The notes under the pieces: generated by a model
Seen by the model: the letters and a program-made list of their open reading frames with translations, nothing else
Databases searched by the model: none
What the model was told of the DNA's origin: nothing
Shown: positions 21,291 to 31,870 of the stretch, piece after piece
Layout of the letters: each line of letters begins with the position of its first letter
Numbering within the stretch: the stretch's first letter is position 1
DNA from: Megascapheus bottae
Lineage: Eukaryota > Chordata > Mammalia > Rodentia > Geomyidae
Length of the DNA: 64,000 nucleotides
Assembly: GCA_024803745.1 (NCBI GenBank)
Contig: JANJXV010000130.1
Span: 238,501 to 302,500, forward strand
Reading direction: 5' to 3'
Program-made: the position numbers and the translations under genes

Positions 21291-21920
21291 AAGAAGAAAA
21301 CCCTGATAATCATTCCATATTTTTAAAAAATCTATCTTTGTGGCCTTCAAGTCCCTGAGGTCAGCCTTGTACAGAAAACAGCAGAGGAATGGGTAGCAAA
21401 AGACTGAAGGTTACCCCAAAACTACTTCCCAGGATGCTCTTTACAGGCAGGGGATGGCATTGCTTTTCAGTTGCCAAAGCACATTTCCAACATACCAGAC
21501 ACTGGTGAGTCACCTCATAGTTCCTGTGGTTTAGGCCCAGCTTACCTGGTCTGCAGCTTGTGGACCCCGTGTCCAGACAGCCGCGTGACTGGAGAAGAGT
21601 CTGCTGCTGCAGAGACATCATCCCCTTGATGGCTGGCTGATGGAGTTCACTTTGAGGCTGCATGACGAAGGGAAAGGCCAGAGACGTGAGGTACCCCCAA
21701 CCCTTCAGCCACTCTTCTTCCATCTAGAAATGCAAGGGCGTTGTCATGTAAAAGGGCAGGGCTTACAGACTGCCTTGCAGCTGTGAAAAAAAAAATCAAC
21801 ATGAGGGCGAAAGGCTTTGAAACCCAGCCATCAAACAGCAACTTCCCTGTTCCTGGAGATCTGTAGGAGAGCTCTTTCTTGGGGTGCACCTGTAGAACCT
21901 TCGAGTCTAATCTAAAATAC
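21291..21920. other. Unannotated sequence with a 120-codon minus frame
   Basis: The minus frame at 21361-21723 and another at 21647-21946 have no recognisable domain, signal peptide or splice context that I can support. Treated as chance, with low confidence either way. Confidence 0.35.
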
Positions 21921-22450
21921 CCTGTCAAGAAGAAGCTGAGGAGCAAGCACAGCCCAGGTAGAAGAGAAGAAGCATGCCGCCATCAGCGGGCTTCGCAGTG
22001 GATCAGAACTCTTTAACCCTTGCACCTGGACTGGGACCAGGTGGGGTTGATTCTACCAAGACTCTGCTTGTAAACAACCCACACCTCTAGTTCCCCTGCC
22101 CTGGCCAATCAGATGAAAAAGCCATCACTCCTGGCCAATGGACAGACAGGTCTTTTGGTATGCTCTTGTCTCCAACCTTCAATAAAGCCATTGTTTTTCC
22201 TTTCAAAGAGCATGTGGGGCCTGTGACCTTCACATGGTCACGAATTCCATCCTTGCACCCTTCCGTTACTTGAAGCTTCTCTCCCTCCCTCTCTCTTGTT
22301 CCTCTCTCTCGCCCCCGTCCTGTTCCCCCTCCATTTTTCTATTTCATTCTCTCTCTACTGAAGTTATCCTGTGTCGTCTCTCCCCTCTGTAGTAAATCTC
22401 TCTCTACTTCCTACTATACTCTTTTAAGGACCCCTTGGTTGGCTACATAG
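21921..22450 (+). mobile_element. Candidate endogenous retroviral solo LTR
   Basis: Features of an LTR in order: start near TGTCAAGAAGAAGCTGAGG, two CCTGGCCAAT segments (about 22100 and 22130), the poly(A) signal AATAAAG at about 22182 and GCATGTGGGGCCTGTGACC behind it, then a long pyrimidine-rich segment. No gag, pol or env sequence follows. The boundaries are uncertain and no duplication was found. Confidence 0.5.
22270..22430 (-). repeat. Pyrimidine-rich segment
   Basis: CTCCCTCCCTCTCTC-type sequence with interruptions, within the candidate LTR. Confidence 0.7.
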
Positions 22451-22674
22451 GAGCTAGTTTTTGTTTGGAGAGTAAGCTTAAGGAATTATCTAATATTCTC
22501 CTGTGTGTGTTGTGTTGTGTGTTGAGACTTGAACTCAGGCTTGGGCACTGTCCCTAAGCTTTTTCCTTTTTTTTTTTTTTTTTTTGCTCAAGGCTAATGC
22601 TCTACCACTTGAGCCACAGATCTACTTTTGGCTTTTTTTTTCAGTAGTTAATTGGAAATAAGAGTGTCAGGTAC

Positions 22675-23081
22675 GGGGCCGGGAGTTTGGCCTACCGGTA
22701 GAGTGCTTGCCTAGCATGCATGAAGACCCAGGTTCGATTCCTCAGTAATACATACATAGAAAAAAGCTGGAAGTGGTGCTGTAACTCAAGTGGTAGAGCA
22801 CTAGCCTTGAGAAAAAGACTAAGGATGGGCCAGGAGTTTGGCCTAGTGGTTAAAGTGCTTGCCTAGCATGCATGAAGACCCGGGTTCAGTTTCTCGGTAC
22901 CACATGTAGAAAAAAGCCGAAGTGGTGCTGAGGCTCAAGTGGTAGAGTTCTAGCCTTGAGAAAGTCCAAGGACAGTGCTCAGGCCCTGAGCTCAAGCCCA
23001 GGACTGGCAAAAAAAAAAGAGAAAAAGACTAAGGACAGTGCTCAGGCCCTGAGTTCAAGCCCCATGACTGGCAAAAAAAAA
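22675..23081 (+). mobile_element. Type A SINE (middle layer of the nest)
   Basis: It begins GGGCCGGGAGTTTGGCC, runs to 22825, is interrupted, and continues from 23036 to CATGACTGGC plus an A run. It is flanked by GTGTCAGGTAC (22664-22674) and GTCTCAGGTAC (23082-23092), a target-site duplication with one change, inside the minus-strand type B SINE. Confidence 0.93.
22826..23018 (+). mobile_element. Type A SINE (inner, youngest layer of the nest)
   Basis: A complete copy from GGGCCAGGAGTTTGGCC to CAGGACTGGC and an A tail. It is flanked by a perfect 17-base duplication, GAGAAAAAGACTAAGGA, at 22809-22825 and 23019-23035. It lies in the right half of the middle SINE, in the same orientation. Confidence 0.95.
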
Positions 23082-23160
23082 GTCTCAGGTACTTCCTGCC
23101 CAGGATGGTTTTGAACCATAAGCTACCTGCTGAATTACAGAATGCATACCTGTCCAACGG

Positions 23161-23651
23161 GCCCGTTAGACTACCTTCTTTCTACATCAGAAAGAAATGT
23201 CACACAAACATCCTTGGAATGGAAGTGATGGTTTCTGGGTCCATCTTGAGTCTTGGTACAGGACACCAGTAAAGAGAGGAAAATAGGAAAAGACTCTTGT
23301 TCCACATCACTGAACCTAAATAGAGTTCATGCTGTAGGGACATTAAAATTCTTGTCCTTTTCTTTTCCCCCTCAAGCCTTTTATGACTTCTGATTTCCCA
23401 TCTGAGCGAGATGATGAAGAAGAAGCCTCCTATAAAGACAAGAGCGGGCAGAGACAAAGCAAGCCCTGAAACTTCTGGGATACACATAAATGCCGGGTGC
23501 CTAAGGATGTTTAAATTTCAGACAACCAACGATTCTTTTTTTTTCTTTGAGGGCAAGTAGGATCTAAATATTGCATGAAACAGACTTCTTTTGGCAAAAT
23601 GATTCACAGTCTATCTACAGTTCAGATCTAACCGGGTATCTTGCACCTTAC
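23161..23651. other. Unannotated unique sequence
   Basis: The 95-codon minus frame at 23200-23487 includes a hydrophobic run but has no family signature. No repeat recognised. Confidence 0.4.
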
Positions 23652-23915
23652 CTGACATCTCTGCTCTTTTCCTCCATTCGCACCCAGCTGCCAGGTGTGC
23701 CAGGGTCTAGACAGCATCTCAGCTGATGCTGACTCGACTGCAGAGACCATGCCCCGAACCACAGGCCAGACCACGGTGGTTCCGTTGACACTGCGTCCTG
23801 ACACGCAATCACCTTGGGTTGTCCATTTCTCAGTGTGTGAAGAGCAGGCATCGAGGGGAACCATCAACCAGCAATCCACCTCATAGACATTGTAGCCCTC
23901 CTCTTCCTGGGGACC
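23652..23915 (-). other. Exon-like open stretch, speculative
   Basis: On the minus strand a 264-nt stretch is open in one frame (88 codons). It is preceded by CTGCTTTCTCCAG and followed by GTAAGG, so both ends look like splice sites of phase 0. The translation contains several Cys and Trp residues but matches no family I recognise. The region is repeat-free. Chance remains likely in GC-rich DNA. Confidence 0.2.
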
Positions 23916-24425
23916 CTGGAGAAAGCAGTGATCTGAATGAGTTCTGAGCAGACTCCCACAGGGGACAGGGACCTGCTTGGATGGTAGAAGGCAACCCTAG
24001 GGTCCTTATGAGAATACTAATGTCCTCAGACCCCTGCCAAATGAAATCACATGGTGGAGGGTGGGGGACAGGGGCTGGGTGTCTGGCTGGCCTCAACACC
24101 TGTGCGGAAATAGCAGCAATTCTTCAGGACCTGGAATCCAACTGGAGAGTATGATGAGAGATTGCCTTCAGCAATATAGTGGATTCTAAGACACTGGACC
24201 AGCAGCGACATCTCCGGCTACTTGATTCCCCAAGCATGGCCTTGCTTCCTCTGTTCCTCACCTTTAGATTTCTTTTCTGCCTAATGCCATCAGCCACCTT
24301 TTCTGTCGTCTCTTGTGCCACAGAAACTCCGGCTGCTACACTTCTGCAGGGAAAGAATGAATTAAATTATATTACATTGGAGTTTTAGAGAACTTTTGTT
24401 TTGTCACAAGTCTAGCTTTGTTGGT

Positions 24426-24465
24426 TTTTTTTTGTTTGTGTGTGTGTGTGTTGTTGTTGTTTTTA
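24426..24465. repeat. T-rich (GT)n / (TTG)n run
   Basis: A run of T, then TTTGTGTGTGTGTGTG and TTGTTGTTG. Confidence 0.85.
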
Positions 24466-24582
24466 AAATGAAGTCTAGAGAAACATTACCAACCCACATA
24501 AGTTTCTTGTTCTCCAGAGCTGACGACACAGATAATGAAGCCTAATGTTGATAATGATTGTTCTAGACAAAAGATAGCAGGG

Positions 24583-24629
24583 AGGATGGAGGGAGGGAGG
24601 AAGAGAGAGAGAGAGAAAGAGAGAGAGAA
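24583..24629 (+). repeat. (GGAG)n / (GA)n purine run
   Basis: GGATGGAGGGAGGGAGG followed by GAGAGAGAGAAAGAGAGAG. Confidence 0.88.
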
Positions 24630-25892
24630 TCATAATATTTTTAAAAAGTATGTCATGGGTTGCATTCATTTGGACACAAATAAGAAACCAGGCAGATACC
24701 AGGAGACCAGACTGAGTATTTTAAGTTTGTCATGCTTGAATAATGGATTATTGTGTGCAGGCTGATGATGGAATAATTCCACCAATCCCAACACTCTCCC
24801 CACCACCACCAGAAAAAAAAAATCATGCACTTTTCCCCTGCTGCCAAATACACAAAGAAAGCAGGACACCAGAATGAAATCTGTGCCGTAGGGAAGGAGT
24901 CCATTTCCTTCTCCTCTTGGGACTTCTCAGCAGGTAAATATTGATTACATTTTCCCAGTACCTCGAGCCATTATTTCTGATATGGCCACCTGCTCCCAGA
25001 TATGAATTCCACATACCCACCCTCTGCCCCTCCCCCAAGGTCTCCATAAGGATAGCACATCAACTGAGGAGAAAATTCTTTTTTTCTCCTGAAGAAGCTT
25101 GGCAAGAAAGACCTCTAATTAGGAGCATTTAATCCCTGTCTCTAATACTTGTTTCCTCAGAAAATGACAACACGTGTCCACCCCGCAGATCGTTCTTCAC
25201 CTCACACCACACCTGACGTTTGACAAGACAGGGACACCAGGCGAGGCCCAGAAGGTAGGACCAGGCTGGAAGACAACAGTGTCAGAGGCCTGGCACTTTT
25301 TGGTTCTCAGATGAATTATTGATGTCGCCTCAGGGATTTGTGGAGCGGCAGCGGTGGCAGGGGTGAGGAGACGGCTGGTGGTTTGTCCTGGAATTGGCAC
25401 AAGGGCTGGTAATTAAGCCTGCTGACACTTCCAGGGTACCAATACTACTGCCAGCTGGCTGTCAAGTGCCCACCGTCTGATCCTGCCATCCACAGGAATA
25501 CATTGTGGGCAAGATTTATGCACGGCCGTCTGTGGACGTCTGTCTCCTGACACTAGCTCTGTGGTCATGAGGGGGTGGGAGTGTTGGCTGTGTATGGCCT
25601 CAGCGAACCCTCCAGCTGCTGAGTCTAAGTGCTAGCCCAGCTTCCAAGAGCATGTAGTAAAATTCCACTGCAGAAGGCAGGCCATGGAAGGAATGGTTCT
25701 GCTCTAGGTTGGGTTCCACTCAGCACCATAGAGCCAGCACCCTAGAATTACTCCACACCTGCAAGGCTGCATTTATCCACTAGCTCCATCTGCTGCTGGG
25801 TGACTTCCAGGGACGTTCACTCTGGACGCTGCCAGCTCGTCCTTCACCCTGAGCATCTGCCTGCAGGACAGAAGAGCCCTCAAGAAGACAGC

Positions 25893-26055
25893 TGCCTAGT
25901 GGTAGAGTGCTTGCCTAGCATGCATGAAGCCCTGGGTTTGATTCCACATACATAGAAAAGGCCAGAAATGGTGCTATGACTCAAGTGGTAGAGCATTAGC
26001 CTTGAGAAAGCTCAAGGACAATGCCCAGGCCCAGGACTGGCCAAAAAAAAAGAAA
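25893..26055 (+). mobile_element. Type A SINE, 5'-truncated
   Basis: It starts inside the A box region (GCCTAGTGGTAGAGTGC), has the left half without a clean B box, then the linker CATACATAGAAAAGGCC and the second half ending in CAGGACTGGCC with an A tail. Confidence 0.88.
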
Positions 26056-26064
26056 ACTAAAAAA

Positions 26065-26260
26065 GGAACCAATAACCAACACTAGGTGACTGTGATTAGT
26101 TAAGCATGCTCTATGCATCCATCCAATGAAATACAACTCAGTCAAGAAGACTGAGTATATATGTGCAAGCATTGAAGAAAAGTTATTGATTTGAAAAAAT
26201 AGATCACAAAGTTGTATATTCCATACTATGATTATGTCCAGTGGGGTTTCAAATATATTG
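26065..26260 (+). mobile_element. Possible ancient L1 3'-UTR fragment
   Basis: GCATCCATCCAATGAAATAC followed by AACTCAGTCAAGAAGACTGA and CACAAAGTTGTATATTCC resembles the end of old (L1ME-like) elements. Decayed and tentative. Confidence 0.45.
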
Positions 26261-26511
26261 AGGGGGATGCTATTCCTGTGTCATTTCATTTTCTCACCTC
26301 TAATTTTATAAAAGGTTCAATTCTGGGGTTTAAGAAACTCAATAACACAATGAATTCTCTTTTCAGTACCATGAATTACCTTTTCACTTGGATTGCAAGA
26401 AAGACACTCATATAACTGAGATTGACCTCAGGAGAGCAGAGAGAAAGGGAGAATTGATGACTGGTTTTTCCTCCCCTGCCCTTGCCTATTTGTTTACTTT
26501 GTTATTTGTTT

Positions 26512-26712
26512 CTTTATTTAGAACCAGGGTTTAAACTCAGGGCCTTGGACTCACTTCACTTGCTTGTTTGACTGACACTCCAACTCAAGCTAAGCCTCCA
26601 GCCTGACTTCTTCCTGAATATTTTGAAGATGGAGTCTCACGGGCTTTTTAGTCTGGATTGGGCTCATAACACAATCCTCTGAGTTCAGCCTCCTGAGTAA
26701 GCGCGAGCTGCC
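26512..26712 (-). mobile_element. Old type B SINE, minus strand
   Basis: ACCAGGGTTTAAACTCAGGGC (right half) and TCAGCCTCCTGAGTAAGCG (B1-like half) with a diverged middle. Confidence 0.7.
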
Positions 26713-27540
26713 AGTAGCCAACTGGTTCTTTCTTTGCACTGTTTCTCCCCTCTGACCTTGGCTTTTTTTGTTTGGATGGACCCCTCCATCTTGCCACCCT
26801 CCACCACGCTCACCCCCAATTCTGTGTAATTTCCAATTTCATTCAGAAAGGAAAGCCAGGATGTCAAACTTCAAACTAAGAGGTGCTCTATGTTTCACAC
26901 TCATTGATAATCTTTCCCAGTGTACAGTTCATTTGAGGCACCCCAATTCCTTTCCTCTGGTCTGCTGTCAGCTCTGTCCTGAAGAGTTAACGCTCTTTTT
27001 GAAATAGAGTCCAAGAGAGTTGGGCCCAAAAGAAGATAAGCATATGTTTGTGCAAGCTGGAAAATTGTCCTATATGGAACAGAGTCAAAATAAATCAATA
27101 AAAGCAGTTTCGGGCAGGCACGACAGAGAAAAAAACTGTTAATTACTAGTATTACCATTGATAGCTATTCATTTGAGACTTTTGTTCAGTAAAGGCAATT
27201 GTTTGCTCCTGTTATATAACCAAAATCAAGAGAATTTACAAAGAACGAGAGAGGGGGGAAAAATCTTCTCAGCTGAAACTCAGACAAAAGGCTTGAAGGG
27301 AAAATGAGACAAGCGATATTTTCTGGGGATTTACTGAGACAAATCAGCTCAGAAAAGACACAAACCTGTTCGTTTCATCCCAACACCATCCATTCTCGTC
27401 TGGTTTTATTCCTTGCATATAAATTTCAAGTTTGAAAGGACCCAGATATAGAACCTTTTAAGATACTTCTCCACATTGAAAAGATTTCCTCCTTCTCAAA
27501 AGGGATTTTTGTTCTTAGCCGAATCCTTTGAAAAAAATTA
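26713..27540. other. Unannotated unique sequence
   Basis: No repeat or gene recognised. Frames of 79-85 codons on opposite strands at 26768-27158 overlap and have no domain. Confidence 0.4.
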
Positions 27541-27568
27541 TATATATATATATATACATATATATAAT
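27539..27568. repeat. (TA)n run
   Basis: A TA run with CATA interruptions, followed by CACATACACATACAC. Confidence 0.9.
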
Positions 27569-27584
27569 TACACATACACATACA

Positions 27585-27745
27585 CAGCCAAATCCTGAAG
27601 ATCTCTGTAGTCCCAAAGACCTGAGTTCAATATCTATTTCTACTCCAACAAGGCTCCATGACAGTTGACAGTTTGCAAAGGGTTGTCTGAACATCTCTGC
27701 TCCTGTGTAAAGTGAAGATAATACCCACCCACAGAACCATGCCCA
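27585..27745 (+). mobile_element. Probable MIR relic
   Basis: AAGACCTGAGTTCAATATC, a GTCTGAACATCTCTGC segment and GTAAAGTGAAGATAATACCC follow the plus-strand MIR order. Confidence 0.6.
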
Positions 27746-27962
27746 TCTAATCCTGCTTGAGGCCCTCCAGCTCTCAGCGTCCAGTCAGAGACAGGAAGTG
27801 ACTTGAGCATGTCAAACAGAACTATAATGTAGGGGAACTGTTACATAAATAATAAAAGACCTAAGCCCCGAACAGAACCATGAGGCAACTCCGTGTTGGT
27901 GAAATAGCTCTGCAAGTCTAGTTAGAGGTTGTAAAGATTCCATGGGAAAGCATAGCAATTCT

Positions 27963-28342
27963 TTTTTTTTTTGCAATTTTTTATTGTAATTAGTAAAAGG
28001 GTTACATGATATTTGCCAGATAGAAGGTGCATTAATTCACGTACATTGATACCCTTTCACATGTCTTGGTACCCATTTCCCTAACCCCCACCTGTCTTGG
28101 TTTTCCCCCCTTCCCTATCAAATAACCAAATACAAATAAATTCAATATATCAGATAACAAAGTGAGATACTATAACAATATGAGATAACCAAGGGACAGC
28201 AAAGGAGATGAGAGACAACATAGTACATTAAGGACAACAATTATTCGTTATATGGCTTTTGTTTCAATATCCTGGAGGTCCTTTCAATTAGCTTCATACT
28301 ATATGGCCTTATGTATCAATGTTTTGCTCTATTGCAAATCTC
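27963..28342 (-). mobile_element. L1 3'-UTR insertion (5'-truncated), minus strand
   Basis: A T-run, then TTTATTGTAATTAGTAAAAG and AAGGTGCATTAATTCACG, the complement of the L1 3' UTR seen on the plus strand at 30310-30650. Flanked by AAAGCATAGCAATTCT (27947-27962) and AAAGCATAGTAATTCT (28343-28358), a 16-base duplication with one change. Confidence 0.92.
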
Positions 28343-28369
28343 AAAGCATAGTAATTCTAAATAAAGACT

Positions 28370-28432
28370 GGGGATGTCACTCCAGTAGAGTGTTTGCATA
28401 ACAACTGCAGGGTCCTGAGTTCAAGCCCCAAA
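28370..28432 (+). mobile_element. ID-like SINE fragment
   Basis: GGGGATGTCACTCCAGTAGAG, then GGGTCCTGAGTTCAAGCCCC, reads as a short monomeric tRNA/ID-like element. Confidence 0.5.
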
Positions 28433-28451
28433 CTCAATTTTGAGTTCAATT

Positions 28452-28556
28452 TTGCTGGTTCTGGGGCTTGAACTCAGGGCCTGGGCTCTGTCCCTGAGCC
28501 TCTTTGTGCTCAAGGATAGTGCTCTACCACTTGAGCCACAGCACCACTCCCTCGAG
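28452..28556 (-). mobile_element. SINE right half, truncated, minus strand
   Basis: GGTTCTGGGGCTTGAACTCA, CTCAAGGATAGTGCTCTACC and ACTTGAGCCACAGCACC form the complement of the tRNA-like half shared by both SINE types. Confidence 0.8.
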
Positions 28557-28915
28557 GGATATTCTTATATAGTTTCAGCACCCAGAAGAGCCATAGAGCT
28601 TTTCCTTCTAGAAACCAGAAAGACAGTGGGGTCATATTGGCCATCTTTGATCACATGACCTCCCTGGACCAATCCCATAGATGCAGAGAAATGGACTGGA
28701 TTGGTATATCTATCTGCCTGTGGATCAGATTGATCTCTATCCAAACCACCTGGACTAAAATAATAGTAATAATAACAACAGCAGCAACTATCACCATCAT
28801 CAAATTAGTATTAACCGAAAGGGAAGGAAAGAGATCCTAAGAGGTAAACTAAGAGGTGTCAACCTTCACCAAGACAAAAAACAAGTAACTCTTTTTGATC
28901 ATAATTTACTTGAAT
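28557..28915. other. Unannotated sequence
   Basis: A run of trinucleotides (TAATAGTAATAATAAC, then AGCAGCAACTATCACC) lies at about 28757-28800. No gene recognised. Confidence 0.4.
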
Positions 28916-29105
28916 ATTTAATATTTTACTACTTTTCAGAGAATAGTATCTCTAGTGCACAAATGAGAATAGCAAAGTTGCAAGAGTTTAAGGAAGTTAC
29001 CCAAGGTCCCAGAGTTGGAAAATGGTTGTGCTTAGGCTTGAACCCACCACATGTCTCTACTATTAAAACTCATGTCTCTTCTTCTACACCATGCTGGTAT
29101 CTTAC
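28916..29105 (-). mobile_element. Probable MIR relic
   Basis: TTAAGGAAGTTACCCAAGG, TCCCAGAGTTGGAAAATGG and GCTTGAACCCACC are the MIR complement in order. Confidence 0.65.
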
Positions 29106-29317
29106 TGAGTAGCAAGCATGGAGCATGAAATAATCCAAAGTGATTGCTTGGGGGCCAGTGAATGTCTTAATCTTCACTGTTAAATACTAAAATCTGCATG
29201 TGCACGTGTGCTCATTTCCTGGTGTCATAAATTGAATATTCACTCCCTTCCATTTCCCATTAAAACATAGCATGAATTAAAGGGTTTCATTTTCATCACT
29301 CAAATAGAGACCTTAAG

Positions 29318-29574
29318 CCCCATGTTGGAGGCTTACCCCTGTAATCCTAGCTACTCAGGAAGCTGAGATATGAGGATCATGGTTCAAAGCCAGCCTGAGA
29401 TATGAGGATCATGGTCTGGAAAGTCCATGAAGCTCTTATCTCCAATTAACCAACAAAAACCTGGAAGTGGAGCTGTGACTCAAGTGGTAGAATGCTAGCC
29501 TTCAACAATTTAAAAAAAAAAGCAGCTCAGGAACAGTGCCCAGGCCCTGAGTTCAAGGCCCAGTACTGGCACAA
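29318..29574 (+). mobile_element. Type B SINE leading into (AAT)n
   Basis: The B1-like half contains a local duplication of GATATGAGGATCATGGT. The linker and the tRNA-like half follow, ending in CCCAGTACTGGCAC. The tail is AAATAAT and continues as an (AAT)n array. Confidence 0.88.
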
Positions 29575-29584
29575 ATAATAATAA

Positions 29585-29624
<40 letters not shown>
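29575..29624 (+). repeat. (AAT)n array at a SINE tail
   Basis: About 14 AAT units with one AAAAT interruption, directly continuing the A-rich tail of the preceding SINE. Confidence 0.95.
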
Positions 29625-29738
29625 GTTTATCCTTTACCGATTGATGGATCTCACACATACTTAGAACTCCAACTACCTGGTCCTCAACCCAATGAAGTTA
29701 CAGGGTTTGCTCTAAGAGTGTAAAACTTGAGTCATGGC

Positions 29739-30650
29739 ATCTCTGGTCATAAAAGAAATGCAAATCAAAACAACTTTAAGATTCCACCTCACTCCATTTA
29801 GAATGGCTAGGATCAAGAAATCTAATAATAACAGATGCTGGAGGGGAGGTGGACAGGAGGGATCACTACTACACTGTTGGTGGGAGTGCAAACTTGTTCA
29901 ACCTCTATGGAAAGCAGTATGGCAGTTCCTCAAAAGACTAAATATAGAGCTTCCCTATGACCCAGCAATTCCACTACTTGGCATTTACCAATCGTCCAGA
30001 AACAAGGACCTACTAAATCCACTAGCACAACAATGTTCATTGCAGCACTATTCACCATAGCAAAGATATGGAACCAACCCAGATGTCCCTCAGTTGATGA
30101 GTGGATCAACAAGATGTGGTATTTATACACAATGGAATTCTATGGTGCTCTCAGAAAGAATGACATCACCCATTTGTAAGGAAATGGAAAGACTTAGAAA
30201 AAAATCATATTAAGTGAAGGAAGCCAGACTCAAAGGAACATAGGCTCAATGGTTTCCCTCATTTACAATAATCAGTAGAAACCTTGGGCTCTCCTAGGAG
30301 AGGTTCACAATAGAGCAAAACCTAGATACATAAGGCCATACAGTATGATGCTAAATGAAAGGATCTCTAGGATATAGAAACAGAAGCCATATAATGAGTG
30401 ATTGTTGTCCTTTTGCTGTCCCTTTATCTCATATTGTTACAATATTTCACCTTGTTATCTGATATATTTTATATACGCTTAATTGAAATAGGAGAGGGAA
30501 GGGGGAAAATCAAGATGTATGGGGAGAGGGGGAGGGAAATGGGAACCATGACATGAGAAAGGGTATCAATATGTATGAAGTAATGTACCTTCTATCTGAT
30601 GAATATAATGTAACCCTTCTATTAATTACAATAAAAATATATGAAAAAAA
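29739..30650 (+). mobile_element. 5'-truncated L1: ORF2 C-terminal remnant plus 3' UTR
   Basis: The first 440 bases match the end of mammalian L1 ORF2 (for example GTCATAAAAGAAATGCAAAT near the start, then CAGTATGGCAGTTCCTCAAA and CAACCCAGATGTCCCTCAG). The 3' UTR includes a G-rich stretch (about 30490-30545) and ends in ATTACAATAAAAATAT plus A-rich tail. Flanked by TTGAGTCATGGC at 29727-29738 and 30651-30662. One frame is open over 29734-30060 but codes only the ORF2 tail. This is a dead insertion. Confidence 0.94.
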
Positions 30651-30662
30651 TTGAGTCATGGC

Positions 30663-31765
30663 CAGGCTTCCTCCAGGTCCTTCAGAAGTGAAACTCCAGT
30701 TGTTCAGGTCTATCACCTTTCTTGTGTACATTTCCCCTCAGTCATTTACTGTGATCCGATACCCCAAGGACCCTTGTTCAGAAATGGCAGGGCGCTGTCA
30801 CTGCCAACTGCAGGGAGAGCTCCTTCCTATAGCTGTTACAGGCCCCCTTGTCTCCTTCCTGCATCTGCACTTGGGACCACAAGAGGCAACGTGCACAATG
30901 GCAATCTCTTAATAGGATTATATCTTTTTCTGCACATCCCATCTCTAGGGATTATTGTCATTTGTCTCCTGCAAATGACAATCCAGCTTCTCCGGGCTCC
31001 CTGGTTGCTGGGGGAGAAATGTTACCGCACAGCTTGTGTCGGATGATGTTTTATAATCATAGCAGAAATCCAATATTAATAGAACTGTCTGGGTAAAAAG
31101 GTGCGTGCGCTGTTTGTGGAGCCACACGGGTATCCCTGATGTCTGGAAACACCCCTCCCCCGCGATTTCTTTACTCTGGCATTTCTCCTGTAGACATAAA
31201 ATTTTAAATCAAGTTGGACCACAGGCACATATGGGACTATTATGAGGACATCCTGCTTACTCTCCCACAGTCCGACAGACACTTTGCACTGCCAACCCTT
31301 CATAATGCTCAATGGTGTTTACCATTTTTCCTAAGATACCCTTCTTTTTAATCCCTGCTTGTCCAAACACATCCTCCTCCGATTGCCTTCCGAGAGCACC
31401 TCACTCCGCAATGGTGTTTGACTTCCTGGTGGCAATGAGTCTCCAACTCCTTTGTGACCATTGCCTGTATTTTTCGCCTGAACCTCTTTTAACCGCTCAC
31501 AATTATGGGGGCAGGGGGAATCAAGGTCCTGGCCCTTGATCTAAACTTCATCCTAACTTAGAAAAGAATGGGGGCTGAGAAGGATGAAAATGTTCCCCTC
31601 TCTCTATTAGTCCCCTCAAACACCCCTCACCCCCAACCACCCAGCTGGGGGGACTATGACACTCCTCCCAAAAGAGTGGCCCACACAGCCACGGTTATAG
31701 CAAGAGCTCTTGAGAGTAGTAGTGGGGCTGGCCCACAGATCTCACACTAAGAGAATGGGGTTTGT
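30663..31765. other. Unannotated unique sequence
   Basis: About 1.1 kb without repeats. Frames at 30651-31046 (131 codons) and three others overlap on both strands without domains. 30930-31110 is AT/GC mixed and repeat-free, possible regulatory sequence. Confidence 0.4.
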
Positions 31766-31870
31766 TGTTCTGTTTCCCTGAAAAGAAAGAGAGGGTCAGA
31801 GAGGTTACTGGTTTGCCCAAGGTCACTGAAAGGGAAAACCACCATTAGAAATCCTAGCTTGTCTAAACCC
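31766..31870 (-). mobile_element. Probable MIR relic
   Basis: GAGAGGGTCAGAGAGGTTAC followed by TTTGCCCAAGGTCACTGAA is the typical MIR complement. Confidence 0.7.

Larger units (their letters stand above)
22510..23160 (-). mobile_element. Type B SINE (outer layer of a three-level nest)
   Basis: Its tRNA-like half and linker lie at 22510-22674 (GACTTGAACTCAGGCTTGGG, CTCTACCACTTGAGCCACAG, TTAATTGGAAATAAGAGTG). Its B1-like half resumes at 23093-23160 (CCCAGGATGGTTTTGAACC). The gap is filled by another SINE. Confidence 0.85.
23916..25892. other. Unannotated, largely unique sequence
   Basis: About 2 kb without SINEs. It includes small (GT)n/(TTG)n and (GA)n runs. The GC-rich part 25200-25560 has no repeat signature and might be regulatory. 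Short frames on both strands are not supported as genes. Confidence 0.4.

Noticed and set aside
21361..21723. 120-codon minus frame
   Set aside because: No recognisable domain; a stop-free stretch of this length is expected by chance in 64 kb.
22176..22200. AATAAAG poly(A) signal taken as a gene 3' end
   Set aside because: Its setting (CCAAT boxes, CT-rich follow-up, no upstream coding frame) fits an LTR better.
29734..30060. 108-codon open frame
   Set aside because: It is the C-terminal tail of a 5'-truncated L1 ORF2, with a target-site duplication; not a host gene.
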